From contig NZ_CP066203.1 of the NCBI RefSeq assembly GCF_017310545.1, forward strand, positions 248,001-312,000: 64,000 nucleotides of DNA. Direction: 5' to 3'. The position numbers and the translations under genes are program-made. This DNA comes from Methylacidimicrobium sp. B4 (lineage in GTDB: Bacteria; Verrucomicrobiota; Verrucomicrobiia; Methylacidiphilales; Methylacidiphilaceae). Below, piece by piece: positions 42,397 to 51,901 of the stretch (the stretch's first letter is position 1; the number at the start of each line of letters is the position of its first letter). Under the pieces are notes generated by a model. That model was not told the origin of the DNA. It saw only the letters and a program-made list of their open reading frames with translations, and made no database searches.

Positions 42397-43066
42397 CGGA
42401 GTGGCTCAGCTTCCTTCGCAGGTTGGCCAAGTGGGCGTGCAGGAGGCGCGGCGACGCTGCTTTTCCCGGGCGTCGGCGACGCAGCTGCGCGGCCAGCTCC
42501 TCGATGAGGACGATGCGCCCGGCATGTCGGAAGAGGTAGCTGGCGATCGCAAACTCGGTAGGGGTGAGGACCACTGCTCGCTCTCCCCTCCGCAAGAGCC
42601 GCTTCTGGCGATCCAAAACCAAAGGGAGCGAGTCGACGGCCACCGCCGAGCTCCGCCCACACCGGCGCCCGAGGCTTTTCAGGATCGCCCGGAGCTCCTC
42701 CTCGGAGCCTCGGAGGGACAGGAGGAAATCTGCTCCCCTCTCCAGCGCCTCCCTTCGCGCCTCGGGCTCGTCCCTTTCCGCCAACGCCACGATCGGAACC
42801 CACCAGGGCAGCCTGCGCAGGCGGGAGAGGAGGGCCGTTTCCTGTCGCGTCTCTGTCGGCCACCGGAGCAGGACGACCGGAAGAGGGGACTGATGGACGA
42901 GCTCCATCGTTTTTGCGGGGGTTGGCACGCTTTCGTACGGAATTTCCGCGCCTTGCAGAAAAAGGGCGAGATCGCTCACCCCCCGCTCAGAAAAACCGAC
43001 AAGGAGCACATGGAGCCGTTTTTTGGGTGCTTTCCACGGCTCTCGCGCCGATGGGCCTGCCATCAT
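42317..43066 (-). CDS. OmpR-like winged-helix regulator with degenerate receiver
   Basis: A 249-residue protein with a receiver-like N-terminal domain and a C-terminal winged helix (VVLTPTEFAIASYLFRHAGR, then LHAHLANLRRKLSHSVTGIL), the DNA-binding domain of OmpR-type response regulators. The receiver lacks its active site: the acidic pair is replaced (HVLLVGFSE), the phospho-acceptor Asp is Arg in PVVLLRWPTE, and the Lys is missing (FLLSLRG). It cannot be phosphorylated in the usual way. No histidine kinase is adjacent. Its last 80 bp overlap the convergent repeat-protein gene. Confidence 0.8.
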   Translation of the reverse strand: MMAGPSAREPWKAPKKRLHVLLVGFSERGVSDLALFLQGAEIPYESVPTPAKTMELVHQSPLPVVLLRWPTETRQETALLSRLRRLPWWVPIVALAERDEPEARREALERGADFLLSLRGSEEELRAILKSLGRRCGRSSAVAVDSLPLVLDRQKRLLRRGERAVVLTPTEFAIASYLFRHAGRIVLIEELAAQLRRRRPGKAASPRLLHAHLANLRRKLSHSVTGILLRPVRGKGLLLEWPPGSPRRA

Positions 43067-43075
43067 GCCCTCGGG

Positions 43076-43927
43076 GTGGGTCGATCCCCTTCGTCGCCGC
43101 AACCGAATCTCCGGCCACGACGGAGGGCGGGAGCCTCCGCCGGCGCGCAGCTCTGGATCTTGGTCGGCTGGCTTGGCCTTCTGGCGGCTCAGGCTTCTGC
43201 GTCGGGGTCCTCGCTCTCCCCCGCGGAGGCCGAGTCGATCGGCCGCCGCCTCTGGCAGAACGAGTCGGGGGGGACCCGCTCGGGACTCACCGCCTGGAAT
43301 GCCGGGGAAGAGTTCGCTTCGCTCGGCATCGGCCACTTCATCTGGTATCCGGCCGGAGTCCGTGGCCCTTTCGAGGAGAGCTTTCCGCAGCTGCTCCGGT
43401 TTCTCGAGCGGCGAGGGATCTCGCTTCCGGAATGGCTCAGGCACGCCTCCGCCTGTCCTTGGCCGAACCGGCGGGCCTTCCTGGCCGCGGCGGCGAGCAG
43501 GCCGATGAACGAGCTCCGCTCCCTTCTGGCCGACACGGTCGGCGAGCAGACCCGATTCGCGATCGACCGATTGGAAGGGTCTCTCCCAAAGATGCTCGCC
43601 TCCCTGCCGGAAGGGGAGCGAGGGCGGATCGAAACGAGCTTCCATGCCCTCGAAACCACTCCCGGTGGGCTCTTTGCGCTCGTCGACTACGTCAACTTCA
43701 AGGGGGAGGGGACCTTTCCGACGGAGCGCTATCAGGGGGAAGGGTGGGGGCTGCTGAACGTCCTCCAGGCGATGGAGCCGGGACCGGCCCTTCCGTCCTT
43801 CCGACGGGCGGCCCGGATCGTGCTCGAGAGAAGGGTGCGCAACGCGCCTCCAGCGCGGCACGAGGAGCGCTGGCTCCGCGGCTGGCTCAACCGGGTCGAC
43901 GGCTACCGCGAGGGGGGTGCCGGTTAG
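43076..43927 (+). CDS. Exported protein with conserved NESGG...GIGHFIWYP motif
   Basis: A 283-residue product from GTG 43076 with a signal peptide (QLWILVGWLGLLAAQASASG). The mature start RLWQNESGGTRSGLTAWNAG and LGIGHFIWYPAGVRG look like an active-site region, with Glu and a GIGH segment recalling lysozyme-like or goose-type glycan hydrolases. The remainder (NFKGEGTFPTERYQGEGWGL) is compatible with such a fold. The hydrolase role is a guess. ATG 43010, with an AAGGAG only 3 nt before it, is an alternative start that would overlap the divergent regulator. Confidence 0.65.
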   Translation: MGRSPSSPQPNLRPRRRAGASAGAQLWILVGWLGLLAAQASASGSSLSPAEAESIGRRLWQNESGGTRSGLTAWNAGEEFASLGIGHFIWYPAGVRGPFEESFPQLLRFLERRGISLPEWLRHASACPWPNRRAFLAAAASRPMNELRSLLADTVGEQTRFAIDRLEGSLPKMLASLPEGERGRIETSFHALETTPGGLFALVDYVNFKGEGTFPTERYQGEGWGLLNVLQAMEPGPALPSFRRAARIVLERRVRNAPPARHEERWLRGWLNRVDGYREGGAG

Positions 43928-45033
43928 TGGAGCGGCGCGCCCGCGTAGCCGGTGAGCTCCATGTAGCCAACCCCGTGGAGCGGCTGTGCCCCGCGGGTAC
44001 CGGAAACCCGGACCGCTCCCTCCCAGTAGGCGATCTCCCCGAGCGCATGGAGATCGAGCTCCTGATCGGCCATGCGGGGGCGGACTTCGACCTCCAACCC
44101 GAGCGAAGGCACCCGGATCCGCCACCCCGCCGGATAGCGCGCCCCGGTGTGGGGGCTCTTCCAGAGCCCAAGCCGCTCGAGCGTAAACTCCCCGTAGCGG
44201 AGCCCCCTCCGGGTTCCGTCCGGTTCGATCCAGCTCCCACCGGCGGTCGTGTCGATCGAGCCGTCCTTCTTCCGGAGACCGTAGAGCATCAGCTCCTCGC
44301 CTGAATCGAGCTGGAGCGCGAACCAGTCCCATCCAACCTGGTCCTTGCCCAGGGTGCTCGAGCTGAACTCATGATCAAACCAGCTCGTGCCACGGAGCGA
44401 GAGGGTCTTTTTCCCCTCCTCGATCGTCCCCTGGGTCTCGAGCCGGGTGAAGGAGTAGTAGTAGGAGGCGGCTCCCGGCTCGTCGGCCTTCCGGCTCAGG
44501 CCTCGCTCTCCGTGGAGCACCGGAGGCTTGCGGGGGAGGAGCGAAAGATCGAGCTTCTTGCCCCTCTCCGCGGCATGGACCCGGAGCGAGCCTTCGGGCC
44601 GCTGCTCGATTCGCCAGTCTCCGACCCAGACCTCCATCTTCCCCTCAGCACTCCCCGCCTCCCCGAGCGCCCCCCGGTCGGCCCGCTCCGCAAAGAAGAA
44701 CTCATTGGCCCCCAGGTCGCTGATTGCGAAATGGCCGAAGAAGAGATCCCGGATCTTCCACCGGCTCGCGCCTTGCGGTGGCTCTCGGAAGAGGCCGCGC
44801 CGAAAGAGGGTGAGCTCGAAGCCGTAAGCCGCCCCGGTGGGAGAGGAGAGATTGCCGGTCAGGTACCACCACTCGATCTGAAAGTCGGAATGGTTGCCAT
44901 GATCCCGGGGGAAGCTCCAGCTCCACGGATGCTCCGCAAAGGCCCAGCCCTCGGCCACAGCGGCTCGCCCAGAGCCCGCGTCCCAAAGGAGGGCCAGCAG
45001 GAGGAGGGCGTTTGCCGCAAGGCGGGAGCGCAT
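43924..45033 (-). CDS. AttH-like / CrtC-type lipocalin-like exported protein
   Basis: A 369-residue exported protein (signal MRSRLAANALLLLALLWDAG). NHSDFQIEWWYLTGNLSS near residue 45 is the hallmark of the AttH/carotenoid 1,2-hydratase-like (CrtC) fold, which forms two lipocalin-like barrels. Later RGTSWFDHEFSSSTLGKDQV and GWDWFALQLDSGEELMLYGL agree. In many bacteria this protein is encoded beside an FtsX-type permease and LolD-like ATPase, as here; the Att naming comes from that cluster. It probably handles a lipophilic substrate in the periplasm. Confidence 0.87.
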   Translation of the reverse strand: MRSRLAANALLLLALLWDAGSGRAAVAEGWAFAEHPWSWSFPRDHGNHSDFQIEWWYLTGNLSSPTGAAYGFELTLFRRGLFREPPQGASRWKIRDLFFGHFAISDLGANEFFFAERADRGALGEAGSAEGKMEVWVGDWRIEQRPEGSLRVHAAERGKKLDLSLLPRKPPVLHGERGLSRKADEPGAASYYYSFTRLETQGTIEEGKKTLSLRGTSWFDHEFSSSTLGKDQVGWDWFALQLDSGEELMLYGLRKKDGSIDTTAGGSWIEPDGTRRGLRYGEFTLERLGLWKSPHTGARYPAGWRIRVPSLGLEVEVRPRMADQELDLHALGEIAYWEGAVRVSGTRGAQPLHGVGYMELTGYAGAPLH

Positions 45034-45046
45034 GGGGTGGGCGAGC

Positions 45047-47593
45047 TTACTCCATCCGCATCGCTTCGGCGATCGGAATGCGGGCGCACTTCCGCGCGGG
45101 CCAGTAGGCCGAAAGGACCGCGGCCAGGATGACGGCGGGAGGGAGCTCCCAGAGGAGCTTCCAGGGCATCGTCCAGCGGACGGTCCAGCCGAAGAAGGAG
45201 GGATTGATCACGTAGGTGAGCACCAGCGAGAGCCCCGTTCCGGCCAGGAGCCCGAGCAGGGAGGCGATGGCGCCGAGAAGAGCCCCTTCCCCGACCAGCA
45301 TCGCTTCGACCCCGGAGCGCCCGACTCCGATCGAGCGCAAGACCCCGATCTCCCGGCGGCGTTCGACGCTCAAGATCAGGAAGTTGAGGAAGATCCCGCT
45401 GGCACAGACGATGAGCGTGATCCCCTTGAGCAGCTCGGTCACCGTAAAGGTCTGGTCGAAGACCCGGAAGACTTCCTTGCGCACCTCCCGGTTGGAGAAG
45501 ACGACCCAATCGCCGATCGGCGCGACCTGCCGCTGGAGGCCCTTCCGGACCTCTTCGGGATCCGATCCCGGCCGGAGGTAGAGCCCCAGGGTCTGGCAGC
45601 GATCCTCGTCCCAATAGCGCCGATAGGCCCCCCAGTCGATGAGGAAGAGCCCGAACTCGGTCGTGTAGTCATAGAACACCCCCGCGACCGTGAAGAGCCG
45701 CTCGCCCCGGGGAGTCGGGATCTCGATCCGGTCGCCCTCCTGGACATGGAATCGCTTGGCGAAGCTCTCGTTGACGACGATCCGGTCCAGTCCTGTCGAT
45801 TCGGCCAGGATCCGCCGCGCGTCGCCCTGCCGCAGGGAAAGGCCGCTATATTGGGCGGCGATCGGAAAGCGAAGGGTGGCGCACTTGACCGTCTCTCCCC
45901 GAAAGATGATCCGCTGCTCCCGGTAGCGTTCGTAGGCGGCGACCGAGGGGAGGGAGGAGACCGCCGCCTCGATCTCCGGAGGGAGGGCCTGCTGGGTCCC
46001 CGCCCGCACGTTGATCGCGGGGGCAACAAAGAGGTCGGCCGTCACGGTCCGATGGAGCCAGTCGTCGACCGTCCTCCGGAAGCTGTAGATCATGACGGTG
46101 ACGCTCACATACATCGCGAGCGCGGCCAGCAGAGCGGCGACGGTGATCGCGTTGTGGTGGAGCGAACGGGCAAAATGGGCCATCGCCAGCCGCGGCAGGA
46201 CCGAACGGAAGCGGAAGCGGCGCGCGACCTCCCGGCAGACCAGCGGGACGAGCAGCGTGAACCCGAGGAGCGCAAAGAGGGCCGAGCCAAAGCTGAGCGC
46301 GGCCGGTCCGGTGACCAGCGCGAGCGCGGCCAAGCCTCCCGAGAGCGCCCAGCAGAGGATCGCGGCGACCGCCCACCCGGGTCCAGCTCGATGACTCTTC
46401 TCCGCCAGCGTTCCCAAGGAAAAGGCCTCCACCGGCTCGACGCTCGAGGCTTCCCGGGCGGGAAACCAGGCCGCCGCCGCCACCGCAGCGAGCCCAGCGA
46501 ATGAGGCGATCCCGATCGCTCCGCTCGAAACCGAGATCCGCTCGATGTGGAGGAGGGCATAGATCGCGGTGACGCTCTCGGAGATCACGCCAAGCAAGCT
46601 CCGCGCCAGGAACAGGCCAAAGGGCAGGCCAAGCAGGACGCCGATGCCTCCCACCGCGAGCGCCTCCCCCAGGAAGAGCATCTGGACGCGAGACCGCGGA
46701 AGCCCGAGGCTGCGCAAGAGCCCGATCTCCCCGCGCCGGCGGACGACCGAAGCCTCCACCGCGTTGTAGATCATGTACATCGCAACGAAGAGGGAGACCA
46801 GGGAGAGGGCGGTCAGGTTGAGCTCGAAGGCCCCGAGCATCTTCTCGACCCGCCGGCTCCGCCCTTCCGGCGTCTGGACGATCACCGAAGGGGGCAGCCG
46901 CTCCCGGAGCTGGGAGGCGACCCACCCGGCGTCGACTCCTTCCGCGAGGAGGCAGCTGATCCGGGAAAGCTTTCCGACGCTCCCGAAGCTCTCCTGGGCG
47001 CCCGCGATGTCGAGGAGGGCCAGATGCTCATCGGCGCCGACCGCTTTCCCCTGGAACTCGACCAGGGAGCGGAGCACGAATGGGACCGGCCCCGTCTCCG
47101 TCCGGACGGTGATCCGGTCTCCGAGCCGCAGTCCCAGCTTCCGGGCGAGCGTCGCGGTGAGCGCAATCGCCCGGGGATCCCGGAAGAACTCGAGCAGGTC
47201 GCTCTCCGAGCTCCCGCCTGCCTCGAGCGTGAAGGCCCGGAAGGGGACGTTGGAGAAGAGGTCGATCCCTTCGAGCTGGAGATATTCCCCGGAGTGGTCG
47301 GCGACCAGGCAGACCTGCTCGACCAGCGGGGTGGCCGCCGCGATCCCCGGAGTGCTCCGGACCGTCCGGAGGAGCTCCTCGTCCATCGGCACTCCATCGC
47401 CCGATACCTCCAGGTTGGCCTTGCCGGCCGTGGCGTCGACCGAGGCCCGGAACGCGGCCAAGGCGCTCCGGTTGAGGACCAAGACTCCGACGAAGAGGGC
47501 GACGCCCAGAGCTACCGAGAGCACCGTGACGGCCGACATCGCCGGATGGCGGAGGATCTGGCGTCCACAGTGGCGAAGGAAAAGGGCGAGCAT
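45047..47593 (-). CDS. FtsX-like ABC transporter permease, two-module
   Basis: An 848-residue inner-membrane protein with duplicated MacB/FtsX architecture: one TM helix near the N-terminus (SAVTVLSVALGVALFVGVLV), a periplasmic domain, four-helix bundles around residues 255-480, a second periplasmic domain, and a final FtsX bundle (EIGVLRSIGVGRSGVEAMLV; EAMRME end). Such permeases work with LolD-like ATPases to move lipids or lipoproteins between membranes by mechanotransmission. It sits 13 bp upstream of the AttH-like gene and 10 bp after the ATPase gene. Confidence 0.9.
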   Translation of the reverse strand: MLALFLRHCGRQILRHPAMSAVTVLSVALGVALFVGVLVLNRSALAAFRASVDATAGKANLEVSGDGVPMDEELLRTVRSTPGIAAATPLVEQVCLVADHSGEYLQLEGIDLFSNVPFRAFTLEAGGSSESDLLEFFRDPRAIALTATLARKLGLRLGDRITVRTETGPVPFVLRSLVEFQGKAVGADEHLALLDIAGAQESFGSVGKLSRISCLLAEGVDAGWVASQLRERLPPSVIVQTPEGRSRRVEKMLGAFELNLTALSLVSLFVAMYMIYNAVEASVVRRRGEIGLLRSLGLPRSRVQMLFLGEALAVGGIGVLLGLPFGLFLARSLLGVISESVTAIYALLHIERISVSSGAIGIASFAGLAAVAAAAWFPAREASSVEPVEAFSLGTLAEKSHRAGPGWAVAAILCWALSGGLAALALVTGPAALSFGSALFALLGFTLLVPLVCREVARRFRFRSVLPRLAMAHFARSLHHNAITVAALLAALAMYVSVTVMIYSFRRTVDDWLHRTVTADLFVAPAINVRAGTQQALPPEIEAAVSSLPSVAAYERYREQRIIFRGETVKCATLRFPIAAQYSGLSLRQGDARRILAESTGLDRIVVNESFAKRFHVQEGDRIEIPTPRGERLFTVAGVFYDYTTEFGLFLIDWGAYRRYWDEDRCQTLGLYLRPGSDPEEVRKGLQRQVAPIGDWVVFSNREVRKEVFRVFDQTFTVTELLKGITLIVCASGIFLNFLILSVERRREIGVLRSIGVGRSGVEAMLVGEGALLGAIASLLGLLAGTGLSLVLTYVINPSFFGWTVRWTMPWKLLWELPPAVILAAVLSAYWPARKCARIPIAEAMRME

Positions 47594-47603
47594 GGCGGCG
47601 GGG

Positions 47604-48299
47604 CTAGGGTTCCGGAGGGCTTAGCGAGTCGTCTCCGAGGATCCGTCCATCCCGCATCCGGACGACACGGGAGCTCGCCGCCGCGACCTCCTGGCTGTGT
47701 GTGGCGAGCACGAGCGTCGCTCCATGCCGCCTCCCGAGATCCCGGAAGAGCTCGATCACGATCCGGCTCGCCTCCGAATCGAGGTTCCCGGTCGGCTCGT
47801 CCGCCAGCACCAGCCCGGGTTCGAGCAGGAGCGCCCGCGCGATCGCAACCCGCTGCATCTCCCCCCCGGACATCTGCTCGGGTCGGTGGTGGCTCCGGTG
47901 GGCGAGCCCCACCTCCTCCAGGAGAGCCCGCGCCTTCCGCCGCGCCTCCTTGGACGCCATGCCCCGGAGGAGACCCGGAAGCTCGACATTCTCCTCGGCG
48001 GTCAACGTTGGCAGCAAGTTGAAGAACTGGAAGACGATCCCGATCTTCCCCAGCCGCATCTGGGTGAGCTTCCGGTCCTCGAGCTCCGCCAGCGATTCGC
48101 CCAGGACGACGATCCTTCCTTGGCTCGGCCGGTCGATCCCCGCAAGCAGGTGGAGCAGCGAGCTCTTGCCGCAGCCGCTCGGACCCACGAGCGCCACGAA
48201 CTCGCCCTCCTCGATCTCGAGGCTGACCGAGCGGAGGGCACAGGTGGCACCCTCCCCTGAGCCATAATGCTTGGAAACCCGATCGAGCCGGGCGATCAC
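47604..48299 (-). CDS. LolD/MacB-type ABC transporter ATP-binding protein
   Basis: A 231-residue ATPase. It has Walker A LVGPSGCGKSSLLHLLAG, Q-loop FQFFNLLPTLTAEENVELP (the LolD/MacB group's hallmark), signature MSGGEMQRVAIARALLL, Walker B LVLADEPTGNLDSEAS and H-loop LVLATHSQEVA. Start GTG 48299 (VIARLDRVSKHYG); the frame is open further but not coding in character. It is first gene of the operon with the FtsX-type permease and AttH-like protein, and energises that permease. Confidence 0.93.
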   Translation of the reverse strand: MIARLDRVSKHYGSGEGATCALRSVSLEIEEGEFVALVGPSGCGKSSLLHLLAGIDRPSQGRIVVLGESLAELEDRKLTQMRLGKIGIVFQFFNLLPTLTAEENVELPGLLRGMASKEARRKARALLEEVGLAHRSHHRPEQMSGGEMQRVAIARALLLEPGLVLADEPTGNLDSEASRIVIELFRDLGRRHGATLVLATHSQEVAAASSRVVRMRDGRILGDDSLSPPEP

Positions 48300-48406
48300 G
48301 CGTCTCAAAGAACTTCCTCCGCGCTCCGATCTCTGACGACTCGACGCTCCATGGTGGCCCGCTGCGCCCAAACTTGACCATCTTTGCTGACGAATTGCAA
48401 CCAGTG

Positions 48407-51400
48407 CTAGGGCGAAGCGTCCTCCTTGGGACGCTCGTCTCCCTCGGCCAAGAGAAGAAGATCGGGATCGCCCGTTACCGCGAGATTTTGCGAACAGACC
48501 CGCTCGACGCCAAACGCCTCCAAGTAGCGAGAACCGCCCGACTTGGGCCCCGTGCCGGAGAGCCCCTCTCCGCCGAAGGGCTGGAAGGCGACCGCCGCCC
48601 CGATCATCGACCGGTTGACGTAGAGGTTGCCAACCCGCGCCCGCTCCCGAACCGAGCGAACGCGCCCGGAAAGGCGCGTCTCGAGCCCCATGGTCAGCCC
48701 GAAGCCTTTCCCGGCAATCTCCTCGAGGAGGGAGCCGAGCGCCTCGATAGGGAAGCGCACCACCGGCAGCAGCGGGCCGAAGATCTCCCGCTCGACCAGC
48801 GCATGCGAAGGGATCTCGATGAGCTGCGGGCGGAAATAGTAGCCCGCGGCCGCCGCGGTCGAGGCCAAGGAAGCCTTGGACAAAAGCTTGCCTGCGCGAG
48901 AGAGCCGCCAAGCCTGACCTTCGAGATCGAGCAGCGCCTTCCGCTCGATCAGCGGCCCTACGTCGGTCGCCAGATCCCGCGGGTCTCCGACCACGAGCTC
49001 CTCGACCGCTCCGCCAAGCAGAGCGAGCAGGCGCGGAGCCGCCTCTTCCTGGACGAGGAGGAGGCGGAGCGAGGAGCAGCGCTGGCCGGCGCTCCGAAAG
49101 GCCGAAACCAGGATGTCGTCAACGACCTGCTCGGCGGCCGCCGTCGCGTCGACCACCATGACGTTGACCCCGCCGGTCTCGGCGATCAGCGGAGCCAAGG
49201 CGCCTCCCCGGCCCGCCAGGAGCTGGGCGATTCGGGAGGCGACCTCGCTTGACCCGGTAAAGGCGACTCCGGAGATCCGGGGGTCGCGGACAAGGGCCTC
49301 CCCGACGCGCCCGCCGCCGGGGAGCAGGTGGAGGACTTCCGGGGGGATGCCCGAGGCAAGCGCGAGCCGGACCGCCTCGGCCGCGACAAGCGGCGTCTGC
49401 TCGGCCGGCTTGGCGACCACCGCGTTCCCCGCCACCAGGGCCGCCACAACCTGCCCCAGAAAGATCGAAAGCGGAAAGTTCCAAGGGCTGATGCAGGCAA
49501 AGAGCCCTCGTCCCCGCCAGAGCACCTCGTTGAGCTCCCCCGCGGGACCTCCCAGCCGCCGGGGCGCCCCGAAGAGCCGCCTGGCCTCCGCCGCATAATA
49601 CCGGCAGAAGTCGATCGCCTCCCGCAGCTCCGTCAGCGCATCGGGAAGGGTCTTTCCCGCCTCCTCCCGGAGGAGGAAGAGGAGCCTCCCCCGATCCCGC
49701 CAGAGCCGGTCGGCGAGCGCCTCCAGAGCCTTGGCCCGTTCCCGGGCAGGGACCCGTTCCCACCTTTGCGCCCAATCGAAGCCGATCCGAAGTGCTTCGG
49801 CGATCTCTCCTTCCCCCGCCCAGACCACCGTTCCCACCCGTCGGGAGGGGTCGGCCGGAGAAAGCACCGGCTCCTCCTTCCCCCCGGCGGCTCTTCCGGC
49901 CACCAGCGGCTCGGCATGGCCAGGGCTGGCTGCCGCTGCGACTTCCCCGAGAAGCGCTTCCACCGCTCCGGGATCGCCCCAGTCGATTCCTTCGGCCCGC
50001 CTCCAGGCCGGAGCCGAAAGGTCGGCTGGCTTGGGGATCCCTGGATGAGCCGCGGGCTGGAGTCGTGCTGTCCGGCTCACGGAAAGGGGAGGGGCCTCCC
50101 CGTTCCCGGAGCCGAGGAAACCCGCCTGTCCGACGCCATTTTCGAGCAGGCGCCGGGCAAGATACCCAAAGAGCTCCGTGCGCGTCCCGAACGGGAGGTA
50201 GAGCCGGACCGGATGACCCAGCTCCCGCACCACCGCATAGAGGGGTTCGGCGACCCCGTAGAGCCGCTGGAACTCCCATCCGCCCCTCCCGCCTTCCGCG
50301 AGGCAGAGAATGGCCGCCACCGTCCTCGGGTCGTGGGTCGCGAACTGGGGAAAGAGCCGGTCGGTGCCTTCGAGCAGCCGCTTCGCACAGGCCAAGTAGG
50401 AAAGATCGGTCAGCGCCTTCCGCGTGAAGACGGGATAGCCGGGCAGCCCCAGCGCCTGCGCCCGCCGGATCTCGGCATCCCAATAGGCTCCCTTGACCAG
50501 GCGTAGGGCGAAGCGCGCTTGCTCTTCCGCAGCGGCTTCCCCCAGAAGCTCCACCGCCGCCCACGCGCGCTTCTGGTAGGCCTGGACAACGATCCCCAAG
50601 CCGCTCTCCCCGTCGATCTCGACCTCCGCCAACAGACGAAGAAAGAGGTCGAGAAGGGGCCAAAACCGGTCGGACTCCTCCGCGTCAAAGACCAGCCGGA
50701 TCCCCGCCTTCCGGGCCTCACGCCAGAGCTCCCGGACCGAAGCGTAGATCTCCTCCCCGATCCGCTCCTCCTGAAGGGGCTCCCATCGGGGATGGAGGAC
50801 CGAAAGCTTGAGCGAAAGCTCGGCCGCCTCCTCCTCAGCGGCTCCCGCTCGCCCGAAGAAGGTGATCGCCCGGCCATACCGTTGGCGGGCGTCGTCCGCC
50901 GTCCTCCGGGATCTCGCCGCCTCCCCAAGCATATCCCAGCAGAACCGGTAGCCTTGGGCGTGAAGCCGTTCGACCTGCTGCCTCCCCCCGCGCACGTCTT
51001 CCGCGAGGACGAAGCGCCCGACGATGGCACCGACGATCTTCCGAGCCGATTCCCGGACGGCCGCCCGCACTCCCCGGCGGAACCAGCCGGGCAGGGGGGC
51101 ATCGCTCTCCCAACGGGCCAGGGCCCGTAGCCCGCTCAATCCCCAGGAAGCGGCTCGCCCGATCGGCTCTCGGGCCTCGTGCTCCCCGGAGCACCACTCC
51201 CCTTCGATCAGCTTCTCGGCGAGCAGGGCATCCGCCGTCTGGTCATCCGGAATCCGCGGCAGGGCTTCGGCGAGCTGGAGGAGCAGCCGTCCTTCCTTGT
51301 GCGAAAGGGGATAGCGGGCCAGGATCCGGTCGACCCAGCGCGGCCGTTCCTCCCCCCGCATCCGCTCGTGCAGCCATCGGGTCTTTTCCTCGATCTGCCG

Positions 51401-51541
51401 GTCGAGGGCTTCGGAAGGGGAGAAGAGGGCGCAAAGCCGTTCCCGGCAGAGATCGTCGTCTTCTCTCTGCACCGCGAGCAGCCGCTCCCGGAGCGCGGGG
51501 AGCCCTCCCTTCCGGTCCTCTTTTCGTTGCCCGCCTTCCAT
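48407..51541 (-). CDS. putA: Bifunctional proline dehydrogenase / P5C dehydrogenase
   Basis: Oxidises proline to glutamate in two steps, feeding electrons to the quinone pool and NADH. The FAD barrel (residues ~130-460) includes RFALRLVKGAYWDAEIRRAQ and FQRLYGVAEPLYAVVRELGH. The aldehyde dehydrogenase half (from ~550) has WNFPLSIFLGQVVAALVAGN, VAFTGSSEVASRIAQLL, the Glu in LIAETGGVNVMVV and catalytic Cys in SAGQRCSSLRLLLV. At 1044 residues there is no N-terminal ribbon-helix-helix domain, so this is a non-regulatory PutA. It lies 107 bp upstream of the ABC operon on the same strand. Confidence 0.95.
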   Translation of the reverse strand: MEGGQRKEDRKGGLPALRERLLAVQREDDDLCRERLCALFSPSEALDRQIEEKTRWLHERMRGEERPRWVDRILARYPLSHKEGRLLLQLAEALPRIPDDQTADALLAEKLIEGEWCSGEHEAREPIGRAASWGLSGLRALARWESDAPLPGWFRRGVRAAVRESARKIVGAIVGRFVLAEDVRGGRQQVERLHAQGYRFCWDMLGEAARSRRTADDARQRYGRAITFFGRAGAAEEEAAELSLKLSVLHPRWEPLQEERIGEEIYASVRELWREARKAGIRLVFDAEESDRFWPLLDLFLRLLAEVEIDGESGLGIVVQAYQKRAWAAVELLGEAAAEEQARFALRLVKGAYWDAEIRRAQALGLPGYPVFTRKALTDLSYLACAKRLLEGTDRLFPQFATHDPRTVAAILCLAEGGRGGWEFQRLYGVAEPLYAVVRELGHPVRLYLPFGTRTELFGYLARRLLENGVGQAGFLGSGNGEAPPLSVSRTARLQPAAHPGIPKPADLSAPAWRRAEGIDWGDPGAVEALLGEVAAAASPGHAEPLVAGRAAGGKEEPVLSPADPSRRVGTVVWAGEGEIAEALRIGFDWAQRWERVPARERAKALEALADRLWRDRGRLLFLLREEAGKTLPDALTELREAIDFCRYYAAEARRLFGAPRRLGGPAGELNEVLWRGRGLFACISPWNFPLSIFLGQVVAALVAGNAVVAKPAEQTPLVAAEAVRLALASGIPPEVLHLLPGGGRVGEALVRDPRISGVAFTGSSEVASRIAQLLAGRGGALAPLIAETGGVNVMVVDATAAAEQVVDDILVSAFRSAGQRCSSLRLLLVQEEAAPRLLALLGGAVEELVVGDPRDLATDVGPLIERKALLDLEGQAWRLSRAGKLLSKASLASTAAAAGYYFRPQLIEIPSHALVEREIFGPLLPVVRFPIEALGSLLEEIAGKGFGLTMGLETRLSGRVRSVRERARVGNLYVNRSMIGAAVAFQPFGGEGLSGTGPKSGGSRYLEAFGVERVCSQNLAVTGDPDLLLLAEGDERPKEDASP

Positions 51542-51901
51542 CTTCCCTCCAGCCGCAAAGCGCCGCCACGGTTATACACCGCCGACGCTTCTTGGGGAAA
51601 GGGACGGAAAAGGCGGATCGGCTCCCGTCGGCTTTCCGACGCCTGATGGCATCCGGGAGAACCAGAGCGTTCCCGTGAGCTCGGGTTCCTCCATAGCTCC
51701 GGATGAGCCCTATCCATCACCGTTCCTTCCTTACAAGGAGTGGCTCCTAACGCTCCTGAGTCACGCCGCGGAGTGCGGCCTCAAGATATGCGGCGGCACG
51801 TGTCACAAGATCGCGACGAGGGGCCAGAGCACGAGCAACGGACGCTTTTGCTATCAAGAACATGCATGTATGATCCGAGGCAATACGGTTCGGATGGATG
51901 A
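51542..51901. other. Intergenic region upstream of DUF488 gene
   Basis: About 360 bases with visibly lower GC than the flanks. A plus-strand frame from 51675 leads to ATG 51894, in register with the DUF488 N-terminus only if a frameshift is assumed. No RNA gene or terminator is recognised. Confidence 0.4.
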
